A DNA stretch of 64,000 nt, taken from NCBI GenBank assembly GCA_014584705.1, contig JACTMJ010000007.1, forward strand, positions 1 to 64,000, in the 5' to 3' direction. Shown here one piece after another: positions 56,154 to 63,503 of the stretch (the stretch's first letter is position 1; each line of letters opens with the position of its first letter). The position numbers and the translations under genes are program-made. The stretch comes from Acidobacteriota bacterium (GTDB lineage: Bacteria > Acidobacteriota > Terriglobia > Bryobacterales > Bryobacteraceae). A model generated the notes under the pieces. It made no database searches and was not told the DNA's origin. It was given only the letters and a program-made list of their open reading frames with translations.

Positions 56154-56328
56154 ACGGCAAGCCGCGCGGCGCATTCCGGCTCCCCGCCCGGGCGCCGATT
56201 CCCGGTTCGCCGTCCCGCACCGCGCCGGATTGGCTCCCGCCCCCGTTTCCGGTTCTCAATGCTGGATGCCGCCGGTATACTGAGGATGGCAATCGTCGCC
56301 CAGCCCGGATACGAAAGGATTCCGTCCC

Positions 56329-57231
56329 ATGCTGAACCGCCGTCTGTTTCTCGCGCTCGCCGGCGCCCTGCCCCTCCGGGCCGCCCGTTTCTCGAAGCCC
56401 ATCGGAATCAATCTCTACACGGTGCGGGACTCCCTCGCCAAGGATGCCGCGGGCACGTATCAGGCGCTTCACGCACTGGGCATCCGGGAGCTGGAAGTCC
56501 GCCCCAACCATTTGCGGGATCACGGCGATCTCATCCGTCGGAATGCGTTGAAGCCCGTCCACATGTTCATCGAATCCGCCGTGATTACCGGGGATTGGGA
56601 GGCGGGCCTCGCGATGCAACGGGCGATGGCGAAGCAGATGAACCTGCCGGAACCGAAAGCCGACGGACCAAGACCTACACTTGCCGAGATGGCGGCGCTC
56701 GCCAAACAATTCGGAATCGAGCGCCTGGGAATCAGCTATCTACTGCCGGCGGAGCGCCCGAACGCGATCGGCCACATCAACCGCGCGACGGAGGAACTCG
56801 CGAAGCATGGCCTCGGTTTCTACTATCACAACCATGCCTGGGAGTTCGATGCCGGCAAAGGCCCCCGATTCCTTGACCGCCTCCGGCAGGAATCCGACCC
56901 TAGGGTGAAGCTGGAACTGGATCTGTTCTGGGCCACTATCGGCGGCGATGACCCGGTGACGCTTCTCCAAACCTGGAAGGGCCGCGTGGCCAGCCTGCAC
57001 ATGAAGGACGTCGCCCGCGACGCACCCCGGCAGAAGACCGAAATGAGCATCCCACGAACGGCCTTCAAGGAGTTGGGGGCGGGCATTCTCGATTGGCCGC
57101 GCCTGCTTGCCGCGGCCTCCGCCGCCGGGGTTGGACACTATCTGATTGAGCAGGATTACACTGAGGGCGACCCGCTCGATAGCGTGCGGCGCAGCGTCGC
57201 CTTTCTGAAGCAGGCCGAGATTCCTGGCTAA
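56329..57231 (+). CDS. Secreted sugar phosphate isomerase/epimerase
   Basis: The 300-residue protein has a short signal (MLNRRLFLALAGALPLRA) and a xylose-isomerase-like TIM barrel: IGINLYTVRDSLAKD, LGIRELEVRPNH, FYYHNHAWEF (a metal-binding His-x-His), VKLELDLFWATIGG and ASLHMKDVARDA. The residues needed for metal binding are present. Such exported proteins are numerous in Acidobacteriota and presumably isomerise or epimerise sugars released from polysaccharides. Substrate is unknown. The next gene is unrelated. Confidence 0.88.
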   Translation: MLNRRLFLALAGALPLRAARFSKPIGINLYTVRDSLAKDAAGTYQALHALGIRELEVRPNHLRDHGDLIRRNALKPVHMFIESAVITGDWEAGLAMQRAMAKQMNLPEPKADGPRPTLAEMAALAKQFGIERLGISYLLPAERPNAIGHINRATEELAKHGLGFYYHNHAWEFDAGKGPRFLDRLRQESDPRVKLELDLFWATIGGDDPVTLLQTWKGRVASLHMKDVARDAPRQKTEMSIPRTAFKELGAGILDWPRLLAAASAAGVGHYLIEQDYTEGDPLDSVRRSVAFLKQAEIPG

Positions 57232-57332
57232 ACAGCGCGCATGCGAAGGCCTCTTCCGGGAGCGCTCGCGTGCCAACGCGGCAAGGAAGATTCTTGCGGG
57301 ATCGCGGGCGCGGACGCAGAATGGAAGTGGCG

Positions 57333-57590
57333 ATGCGTTTGCTCTTCCAGCTTCAGGAGAACCGGCCGTCTCAGGCAGCCGCCCAGGAACCGGCGGCGCT
57401 GCCGGAGCGCGTGCGACAGGTGCTCGAAGACGCCGGCGCAACCAGTGTGCGCGCGTCTCACCCGGAACTCCCCGGCCTGTATACGGCGGAGTTGCCGGAC
57501 CGGGCGGCCATTGACGGCGTAATCGCGCGTCTCCGGAAATTGCCCGAAATCCGCCATGCGGAACCGGATTCCTTCGGCATGACGTTCTAG
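57333..57590 (+). CDS. Stand-alone inhibitor I9-like (subtilisin propeptide-like) protein
   Basis: This 85-residue protein has the pattern of a peptidase inhibitor I9/subtilisin propeptide: a beta strand MRLLFQLQEN, helix PERVRQVLEDAG, strand GLYTAELPD, helix AAIDGVIARLRKL and a final strand EIRHAEPDS. Such domains normally occur at the N-terminus of S8 proteases as folding chaperones and inhibitors; here it stands alone. GGAAG lies five bases upstream of the ATG. An S8 protease gene lies about 2.3 kb to the right. It ends 20 bases from the convergent methyltransferase gene. It could also be a modifying-enzyme partner or substrate. Confidence 0.6.
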   Translation: MRLLFQLQENRPSQAAAQEPAALPERVRQVLEDAGATSVRASHPELPGLYTAELPDRAAIDGVIARLRKLPEIRHAEPDSFGMTF

Positions 57591-57610
57591 CGCGAAGCCG
57601 CGCCTTCCCG

Positions 57611-58411
57611 TTACGCGGCCGGTGGAACGAGAAGCGTGCTTGCGGGCGTGAGATAAGCCGAGGGCAGGTGCGCGATGGGCATGCGCTCCACCCGCGCCTT
57701 GCCTCGGGGATGGAAGGACGCTTCGTAGAGAGTCGCCAGGTGCATCGGAGAATAAATCCGGGCAAGCACATCCACCAGAACGGGAAACGAGCTCAGGTCG
57801 TATCCGCCGGATTCATACGTCCAATTGCCGATCGTGCCGATCTGCCACAGCAGCAGGTGAGCGGTGCGATCCACCGGCGGCGAGCGCATCAGGAAGCTGG
57901 TGGCTTCGTATGCCTGGCAGCCATCGCCGGGGTCGATACCCAGATCCGCGTAGAGGCAATCGGCGGCGGAAATGCCCGGCAGCATCCGGGCCGGAAAACC
58001 GGCGGCACGAGCGCGGCGCACGGATTCGTGAGAGGGGTAGGTAAACACTCCGGGGTGCCCGTAAAATGCCGCAACCGTGCGCTTGCCCTTTTCGAGTTCA
58101 GCCATGAGTTCGAGCACCATCCCCTCATACGTAAAGCTACGTTCCATGCCGTCGGCATAGAGATCGGTCATCGTCTTCGCGTTGGGGTTGATCGCGAGCA
58201 GCGCATCCTCCTGAATCGGCTCTCCAATCACGTGCAGCAGAGATTCGGCGGAGGCCATCGCGGCCACGGCCTCCAGGGTCAACTGGGTTACCGCGCGAAT
58301 CCCGGTGCCCACCACGGTAAGCGAAGGCCTGGGAGCGGGCACCGGTTGCACGGCGTCCATGAGCCGGCCAATCGACGCCGCGGCGTTCCGCAGCTCATCT
58401 GTGTATTTCAT
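57611..58411 (-). CDS. Borosin-type (OphMA/SonM-like) peptide alpha-N-methyltransferase, stand-alone
   Basis: The 266-residue enzyme has the tetrapyrrole-methylase fold: LTVVGTGIRAVTQLTLEAV at residues 31-49, FYGHPGVFTYPSH at 116-128, ARMLPGISAADCLYADLGID at 141-160 and LLLWQIGTIG near 187. From memory these segments line up closely with OphMA, which methylates backbone amides of its own C-terminal peptide. The catalytic set Tyr-Arg-Tyr is present as Tyr85, Arg91 and Tyr95 (DLYADGMERSFTY). The protein ends right after the methyltransferase domain (LLVPPAA), so like SonM it would act on a separate substrate. GGAG lies eight bases before the ATG. It is 40 bases downstream of the arginine-methyltransferase-like gene. 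A diverged uncharacterised methylase remains possible. Confidence 0.8.
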   Translation of the reverse strand: MKYTDELRNAAASIGRLMDAVQPVPAPRPSLTVVGTGIRAVTQLTLEAVAAMASAESLLHVIGEPIQEDALLAINPNAKTMTDLYADGMERSFTYEGMVLELMAELEKGKRTVAAFYGHPGVFTYPSHESVRRARAAGFPARMLPGISAADCLYADLGIDPGDGCQAYEATSFLMRSPPVDRTAHLLLWQIGTIGNWTYESGGYDLSSFPVLVDVLARIYSPMHLATLYEASFHPRGKARVERMPIAHLPSAYLTPASTLLVPPAA

Positions 58412-58451
58412 TGGCGGTACTCCTTTCCAGCGGTGCGCGCGCCTGCCCTGG

Positions 58452-59426
58452 CTACTCGGCGTAGGCGCGCCACGGCACTCGCGAGCCCGCATCCGGGTGC
58501 TTGCGCGTGTCGTGGACCTCCATTGCGCCGTCTTTCCCCCGCGACGCCCAAATGTGGTGGGAGCCAAGAAGAGAGGCCGGCACATTATGGAAGCCCACCT
58601 CCAGACGTTCTCCGGCGACGAAATCCGCGGCGTTTGAGACCGGAAAGAGGAACTGCCCCCAGTGCATCGCCGGTTGCCCGGGCGCGTTCGAAAGCGGCTC
58701 CGTTCCCGGCATTTGTGCTTCAAACCACGCCGCGAATCCGTTCACGCCGGTTCCGGTGAGTGGGAAAGAGAGTTCGGCAGCATAAGGGGAACGCGCTTCG
58801 GCCGCGGGCATCGTCGCGCAATCGGAAACCCAAAGCGGCATCGCCTCCGCACGAAGCGCCTCGGCGGAAACCGGATCCTTCAGCCAGACCACTTCGTGCG
58901 GGGAAAAGGGCGCAAGCGCGCTCAAATCCAGGCCGTACACACGCCCCCGGAGTTGCAGCGCCTGTTCGGCCGCCGGGTGTTTGACCGGCGCGAGGAACGC
59001 CGTAACTACGGAGGGAATCATCGCCCCTCCCGGCTTCAGGCAGCGGTCCCTCGCCTGCAGCACCGGAGCAAGCATGTTCTCGTCCACGCCATAGACCCCG
59101 AGCCATTCGGAAACGAGCACGTCCACCTGCTCCGGGATCCATAGGTTATCCATATCCATGGGAAGCACCTGGATCACATCCGCGAAACCGTTCTCCGCGA
59201 TCAGACGCCGGGCCAGCGCGGCCGCTACCGGCGCGCGTTCCACCGCGTACACCCGGGCCGCGCCCGCCTGCGCCGCGAACAGGCTCAGGATTCCCGAACC
59301 CGCGCCCACGTCCAGCACCACATCGCCCTTCCGTACCGTGGAGCGAATGGATCTCTCAAAAGAGCGGGTTCTTGGTTCATCGCCAACCATAAGACGATGG
59401 ATATTCAGGTCATCGTAAGAGAACAC
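58452..59426 (-). CDS. Protein arginine methyltransferase-like SAM enzyme
   Basis: The 324-residue class I methyltransferase starts SYDDLNIHRLMVGDEPRTRSF and has motif I VVLDVGAGSGILSLFAAQAGA, the acidic post I AVERAP and the double-E loop VSEWLGVYGVDENM, the hallmark of protein arginine methyltransferases. The C-terminal part is a beta-rich domain as in PRMTs, with HWGQFLFPV. PRMTs methylate Arg side chains and are uncommon in bacteria. The start is GTG with GGAG seven bases upstream. It heads a two-gene operon with the borosin-type methyltransferase and is divergent from the protease operon. Protein substrate is unknown. Confidence 0.85.
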   Translation of the reverse strand: MFSYDDLNIHRLMVGDEPRTRSFERSIRSTVRKGDVVLDVGAGSGILSLFAAQAGAARVYAVERAPVAAALARRLIAENGFADVIQVLPMDMDNLWIPEQVDVLVSEWLGVYGVDENMLAPVLQARDRCLKPGGAMIPSVVTAFLAPVKHPAAEQALQLRGRVYGLDLSALAPFSPHEVVWLKDPVSAEALRAEAMPLWVSDCATMPAAEARSPYAAELSFPLTGTGVNGFAAWFEAQMPGTEPLSNAPGQPAMHWGQFLFPVSNAADFVAGERLEVGFHNVPASLLGSHHIWASRGKDGAMEVHDTRKHPDAGSRVPWRAYAE

Positions 59427-59724
59427 GCGTAATCTCCAGGTGCTACTTACTTACCATGGAATAGGGGAGCGTACAAGCAGGTAATTTATTAACCACGTAC
59501 GCGATCTTTTCGTGCATTTTTTGTTAATCATGGACGCGGTTTACGAATGTTTCCAAACTATAAATAATTCGGCCGCCGCGGAGCGCCGATGCGGCGGGAC
59601 GCTTGAACCGCCTGGGTAACGAGCCGGCTTCTGGCATCGGGTACCGGAAGGGCGCGCGTTCCGGCGCGGGTTGTTAATTTATTGAAGGAATATCAGCGCG
59701 AAACATAAATGAATTAGATTTTTC

Positions 59725-59753
59725 TTGATAGCCGCCCGGCTCAGCTATAGAAT
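59725..59753 (+). promoter_or_regulatory. Sigma-70-like promoter of the protease operon
   Basis: TTGATA at 59725-59730 and TAGAAT at 59748-59753 are separated by 17 bases, the ideal spacing. Each hexamer differs from consensus at one position. It lies about 115 bases upstream of the protease start codon, which leaves a long untranslated leader. Confidence 0.5.
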
Positions 59754-59764
59754 CGCCATAATAG

Positions 59765-59861
59765 CGAGACTACTCAGCCATCTGGATTTACCCTTCAGAT
59801 CTCGTTAGCGTCCCAGGTTAAATAATAGAAGCCCGGGATTTGCATGTATAGATGCAGGGAG
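59765..59861 (+). promoter_or_regulatory. Structured 5' leader with hairpin at the ribosome binding site
   Basis: The leader can form a nested stem (CGAG 59765-59768 with CTCG 59801-59804, and ATCTG 59780-59784 with CAGAT 59796-59800). A second stem, TGCAT 59841-59845 with ATGCA 59852-59856, lies immediately before the GGGAG ribosome binding site at 59857-59861, and an upstream CCC (59832-59834) could pair with that GGG. This could limit translation of the protease. The pairing is visible but no regulatory class is recognised. Confidence 0.35.
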
Positions 59862-59868
59862 TCTCACC

Positions 59869-62460
59869 ATGCCTAAAGCGAAGCCTACTGGCTCTTCCCC
59901 CCGTCACGCAGAAAGCGCACCCTCCTATTCCGGAGATTTCACGCTTCGAAATGACGCCGGCCCGTCGTTGCTGCAACCAGGCGACGACAACATCGTGAAA
60001 GGAGAAATCCTTCTAAAGCTGGCTCCCGCGGCGAACAGCTCCGTGCGTTCGAGCATTCCTTCCGGGCCGCTGGGGACCCGCATGTACGGCGTTCCCGGCG
60101 GGTTCGGAATTGCCGAGATCGATTCCGTGCTCGAACGCTTCGGCGCTCAAAGCGTCGTCAAGCTGCACATGCCCGCATCGCCCGTGACGGCGGCCGCCGA
60201 GGACGAGGCCTTGGGCGGCACGTACCGGGTCCGGCTAAGCGCGGACGCCGATGTTGCAGCGGCGGTCAAAGCCCTTTCGCAAAGCGCCTCCGTTGAGGCT
60301 GCCGAGGCAAACCGCTGGCGCGAGGCGACGGCGACGCCCAACGACCCCGGCTTCCCCCAGCAGTGGGGGCTCCCCCAGATCAACTGCCCAACGGCTTGGG
60401 ACGTCACGACAGGCGCGGCCTCCGTGGTGGTCGCGGTAGTCGACACCGGGGTAGACCTTGATCATCCCGAACTCGCGCCGCTGCTCTTGCCTGGGCAGGA
60501 TCTGGTCGACCTGGCCGGCTCTTCTCCGCCCCCCGGAACCCGTTTTGAGGGCGATTGGATGGGGCGCGACGCGGAACCGCAAGATGAGGTGGGGCACGGA
60601 ACCCACGTCGCGGGCACGATCGCCTGCGTCACGAACAACGCGTTCGGCGTGGCGGGCGTCACCTGGCATTGCTCCATCCTTCCCGTGAAGGTGCTCACCC
60701 GCGTCGTGCAGATCGCTCCGCCGAACCGCGTGAGCGGCGTGGGGAGCGCCGCGGATATCGCCGCTGGAATCCGCTGGGCGGTGGACCATGGCGCTCACGT
60801 TCTCAACATGAGCCTGGGCGGCTACGGCGACACCTTCGTCGAACGCGACGCGGTGGCTTATGCCGTCTCGAAGGGGGTCACCGTCGTAGCCGCCATGGGC
60901 AACGACAACACCAACCAGCCCTCTTACCCGGCGTCGTATCCCGGCGTGATCGCCGTCGGCGCCGTGGACCAGAGCAATCACCGCGCGGTTTTCTCGAACT
61001 TCGGCCCTCACATCTCCGTGGTTGCGCCGGGCGTCGATATCTATTCCACGGTCTGGAATGACGGTTTCGACACCAAGAGCGGCACGTCCATGGCCTCACC
61101 GCACGTAGCGGGCGTTGCCGCGCTCACCCTTTCCGCAAACCCGGCGCTGAGCGCCGACGAAATCCGAAACATCCTCAAGGAAACGGCCGTACCCTTGCGC
61201 GACGATCCCGCCGACCCGGTGCCTAACGACCGCTATGGATCCGGGCTGGTGGATGCGGCGGCCGCCGTTCACCGTGCCCTGCCACAACCCGTACAAACTC
61301 AGCCAACCGTTACGAGGCCGACCATGACCACTTTACCGACATTGCCGACATTACCCACTCGCCCGACATTTCAGACGCTTCCAACCAGGCCCACTTTCCC
61401 AACCAGGCCAACTCTCACGTTTCCAACCCGGCCTACGCTGCCGACATTCCCGACGAGGCCAACCTTCCCAACGAGGCCAACCCTCACGTTTCCGACGCGG
61501 CCTACGCGGCCGACATTCCCGACTCGGCCCACACTTCCAACGTTCCCAACACGGCCCACTCTGCCAACGCGTCCGACATGGCCGACCCGGCCCACGCGGC
61601 CCACGTTCCCGACGTTCCCAACGCGGCCCACTCTGCCAACGCGCCCGACTTGGCCGACCCGGCCCACACGGCCCACGTTCCCCACGTTCCCGACGCGGCC
61701 CACTCTGCCAACGCGGCCGACTTGGCCAACCCGGCCCACGCGGCCCACGTTCCCGACGTTCCCGACGCGGCCCACTCTGCCGACGCGGCCCACATGGCCA
61801 ACCCGGCCGACCCGGCCCACTCTTCCCACATTTCCAACGCGCCCCACGCTCACGTTCCCAACAAGGCCCACATTTCCAACCCGGCCCACGCTCACATTTC
61901 CGACGAGGCCCACATTTCCAACCCGGCCAACGATCACGCAACCAACCGTGACCTTTCCCACGCGTCCGACCATCCCAACGGTGGTTGGCCCGGGCCCCGG
62001 CCCAATCTTCCAGCCGGCGGAAGCCTCAGCCGGGTATGAAGGCTACTACGATCCGTACGGACAAAGCGGCTACGAGGGTTACTACGACCCCTATGCCGCC
62101 ACGGGCTATGAGGGCTACGAGGATCCTTACGGGCTCACCGGATACGAGGCTTACGACCCCTATTCCGCCACCGGCTACGAGGGTTACGAAGACCCCTACG
62201 CGCAGAGCGGATACGAGGGCTACGACGCTTACGGAGAGACCGGGTACGAGGGATACGAAGACCCCTACGCGGAATCCGCTGAGGGCTACTACGATCCGTA
62301 CGGGGCGGCGGGATATGAGAGCTACGAGGACCCTTATGCCGCCTACTACGATCCCTATGGCCAGCAGTCCGGATACGACGAATACGGAGGAGGGTATGAG
62401 GATTACGGAGCCTACGAAGATCCCTACGCGGGCTACGAGGATCCCTACGGATACTCTTAG
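59869..62460 (+). CDS. Subtilisin-like S8 protease with long Pro-Thr-Arg and Gly-Tyr-Glu-Asp-Pro-Tyr repeat tail
   Basis: The 863-residue protein has no signal peptide. Residues 40-155 form an I9-like propeptide; the S8 catalytic domain (about 160-465) has Asp192 (VVDTGVDLDHPEL), His243 (VGHGTHVAGT), oxyanion Asn345 (AMGNDN) and Ser407 (SGTSMASPHVAG), so it should be active. From about 470 to 712 the chain is a Pro-Thr repeat rich in Arg, Phe, Leu and Trp, with four copies of a 24-residue unit at 562-657. From 722 to 862 it has about twelve repeats close to GYEGYEDPYA. This tail is as long as the protease itself. The APH gene follows 17 bases downstream. The tail may be a cell-surface or assembly module, or a substrate of the modifying enzymes encoded around it (inference). 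Confidence 0.9.
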   Translation: MPKAKPTGSSPRHAESAPSYSGDFTLRNDAGPSLLQPGDDNIVKGEILLKLAPAANSSVRSSIPSGPLGTRMYGVPGGFGIAEIDSVLERFGAQSVVKLHMPASPVTAAAEDEALGGTYRVRLSADADVAAAVKALSQSASVEAAEANRWREATATPNDPGFPQQWGLPQINCPTAWDVTTGAASVVVAVVDTGVDLDHPELAPLLLPGQDLVDLAGSSPPPGTRFEGDWMGRDAEPQDEVGHGTHVAGTIACVTNNAFGVAGVTWHCSILPVKVLTRVVQIAPPNRVSGVGSAADIAAGIRWAVDHGAHVLNMSLGGYGDTFVERDAVAYAVSKGVTVVAAMGNDNTNQPSYPASYPGVIAVGAVDQSNHRAVFSNFGPHISVVAPGVDIYSTVWNDGFDTKSGTSMASPHVAGVAALTLSANPALSADEIRNILKETAVPLRDDPADPVPNDRYGSGLVDAAAAVHRALPQPVQTQPTVTRPTMTTLPTLPTLPTRPTFQTLPTRPTFPTRPTLTFPTRPTLPTFPTRPTFPTRPTLTFPTRPTRPTFPTRPTLPTFPTRPTLPTRPTWPTRPTRPTFPTFPTRPTLPTRPTWPTRPTRPTFPTFPTRPTLPTRPTWPTRPTRPTFPTFPTRPTLPTRPTWPTRPTRPTLPTFPTRPTLTFPTRPTFPTRPTLTFPTRPTFPTRPTITQPTVTFPTRPTIPTVVGPGPGPIFQPAEASAGYEGYYDPYGQSGYEGYYDPYAATGYEGYEDPYGLTGYEAYDPYSATGYEGYEDPYAQSGYEGYDAYGETGYEGYEDPYAESAEGYYDPYGAAGYESYEDPYAAYYDPYGQQSGYDEYGGGYEDYGAYEDPYAGYEDPYGYS
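61552..61839 (+). repeat. Four tandem 72-bp repeats within the protease gene
   Basis: Four contiguous 72-bp units (61552-61623, 61624-61695, 61696-61767, 61768-61839) each encode 24 residues starting RPTLPTRPTW and ending in PT. The first three are nearly identical at the DNA level; the fourth has begun to diverge at its right end. Their regularity suggests recent expansion by slippage or unequal recombination. Looser variants of the same Pro-Thr unit flank them on both sides. Confidence 0.85.
62032..62457 (+). repeat. Coding repeats of Gly-Tyr-Glu-Gly-Tyr-Asp-Pro-Tyr type
   Basis: About twelve imperfect repeats of roughly 11-13 residues follow the Pro-Thr region. The core is GYEGYEDPY or GYEGYYDPY with one to three variable residues (often A, G, Q, S or T) between copies. 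Tyr, Glu, Asp, Gly and Pro make up most of the sequence, which is strongly acidic and probably disordered. The codons vary more than in the 72-bp repeats, so this array is older or under selection on protein sequence. Confidence 0.8.
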
Positions 62461-62477
62461 GCTCCGGCTGTGATGTG

Positions 62478-63503
62478 ATGAACCCTGAATCAGTGAAGAC
62501 GCTCGAATTCCTGCATCGGCGGGGCTTGCTTAGCTCCACCGATCTGGAATTCGGCCTGCCCACCGTGGACGAAACTTCGATTTCGCATCGGTCCTGCATT
62601 GTCTCTGTGCAAGGCAGGCCGCGCTGGTTTGTAAAATGCGGAGATCCCGTGCGAAGCCACGGGCGGGATCTCGGCATGGAGAGCACGGTGCACCGGCTGG
62701 CCGCGCGGCATCCGCTTCTTGCCGAGGTGGTCCCGCGCTGCCGGCTCATTCGAGCGGATGGAAATCTGCTGGTGATGGAGGCCGTCTCCGGCGAGCGCCT
62801 CACGCCGCCGCGTTTCGGAAATGGCCATCGCGACGCCCTGCGTGCATACGGGGTGGCGGTCGGGCGCGTCCATCGGACAATACCCCCGCGCTTTGGAGCG
62901 GCGCCATGGATGCTCTCCGCCCTGCTGCCCCAATGGGGGGCTTACGAATGGCTGCCGCCCGCGTGCGGCGCGTTCCTCCATCGGCTGGCGGCGGTGCGCG
63001 AGTTCCGAGAGGCATTTGATCGCTTGCGGCTGCAATGGCGGCCCGGTTGCCTTGTCCACGGCGATCTGCGCTGGGCCAACGCCCTTTTCGACGCCGCGTA
63101 TTCCCCGCCGCGTGTGTGGCTGGTCGATTGGGAGCTCGCCGCCGCGGGAGACCCGGCTTGGGACCTGGGTTCCGTGCTCGCCGATGTGGCGGCCTCGAAC
63201 GCCATCGAGAACCGGGACCCGGCGGATTGGAGGCGAATGCTCGCGCTCTGCCGTCCCTTTTTCGCGGCCTATCAAAGCGAAGCGCGGCTTGCGCCGGAAG
63301 TGTGGCGCGAGAGGTTAGAGCGAAGCGTGCGCTGCGCCGGCGTTCGGCTCGTGCAGACCGTGATCGAGTTTGGTCATGATTCGCCGCCCGCTCTGCTCCA
63401 GGCGGAGCGGCTATTCCTGCCCGCCATTCATGCGTTTCTTCTGGAGGCCGAACCGCCGTCCGGCGGTGCGCGCGACGAGGGAAGTCCCGGGGCGCGCGTA
63501 TGA
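62478..63503 (+). CDS. APH-family phosphotransferase (kinase-like)
   Basis: The 341-residue protein has the aminoglycoside-phosphotransferase fold. The catalytic loop is VHGDLRWANALF (His194, Asp196, Asn201), the metal-binding segment is WLVDWELAAAGDPAWDLG (Asp217), and N-terminal strands include RPRWFVKCGDPV with the ATP-binding Lys and LLVMEAVSGERLTPP. All kinase residues are present. It follows the protease gene by 17 bases, and its stop overlaps the start of the next gene (ATGA). APH-type proteins paired with a HopA1-like protein form the dehydration machinery of class V lanthipeptides and thioamitides, where Ser or Thr is phosphorylated and then eliminated. Drug resistance is an alternative but does not fit the context. 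GTG at 62475 is a possible start. Confidence 0.88.
   Translation: MNPESVKTLEFLHRRGLLSSTDLEFGLPTVDETSISHRSCIVSVQGRPRWFVKCGDPVRSHGRDLGMESTVHRLAARHPLLAEVVPRCRLIRADGNLLVMEAVSGERLTPPRFGNGHRDALRAYGVAVGRVHRTIPPRFGAAPWMLSALLPQWGAYEWLPPACGAFLHRLAAVREFREAFDRLRLQWRPGCLVHGDLRWANALFDAAYSPPRVWLVDWELAAAGDPAWDLGSVLADVAASNAIENRDPADWRRMLALCRPFFAAYQSEARLAPEVWRERLERSVRCAGVRLVQTVIEFGHDSPPALLQAERLFLPAIHAFLLEAEPPSGGARDEGSPGARV

Larger units (their letters stand above)
59427..59868. other. Divergent regulatory region of the methyltransferase and protease operons
   Basis: This 442-bp region is clearly more AT-rich than its surroundings. It contains a sigma-70-like promoter and a structured leader for the protease operon (listed separately), and must also carry the promoter of the methyltransferase operon, which I could not define. 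One 29-codon frame at 59530-59619 exists, but has no ribosome binding site. Confidence 0.55.

Noticed and set aside
59530..59619. A 29-codon frame (MDAVYECFQTINN...) in the divergent region, considered as a precursor peptide.
   Set aside because: There is no ribosome binding site, no leader- or borosin-binding-like helix and no convincing core. It may be chance.
61351..61973. Minus-strand frames encoding Gly-Arg-Val or Trp/Gly-rich repeats.
   Set aside because: They are the mirror of the Pro-Thr codon repeats in the S8 protease gene and have no start signals.
61552..62457. Regular repeats considered as a CRISPR array.
   Set aside because: The repeats are contiguous, in frame and coding; there are no spacers of constant length.
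62478..63503. Antibiotic-resistance aminoglycoside phosphotransferase.
   Set aside because: The fold matches, but the overlap with a HopA1-like gene and the protease context favour a role in peptide or protein modification.
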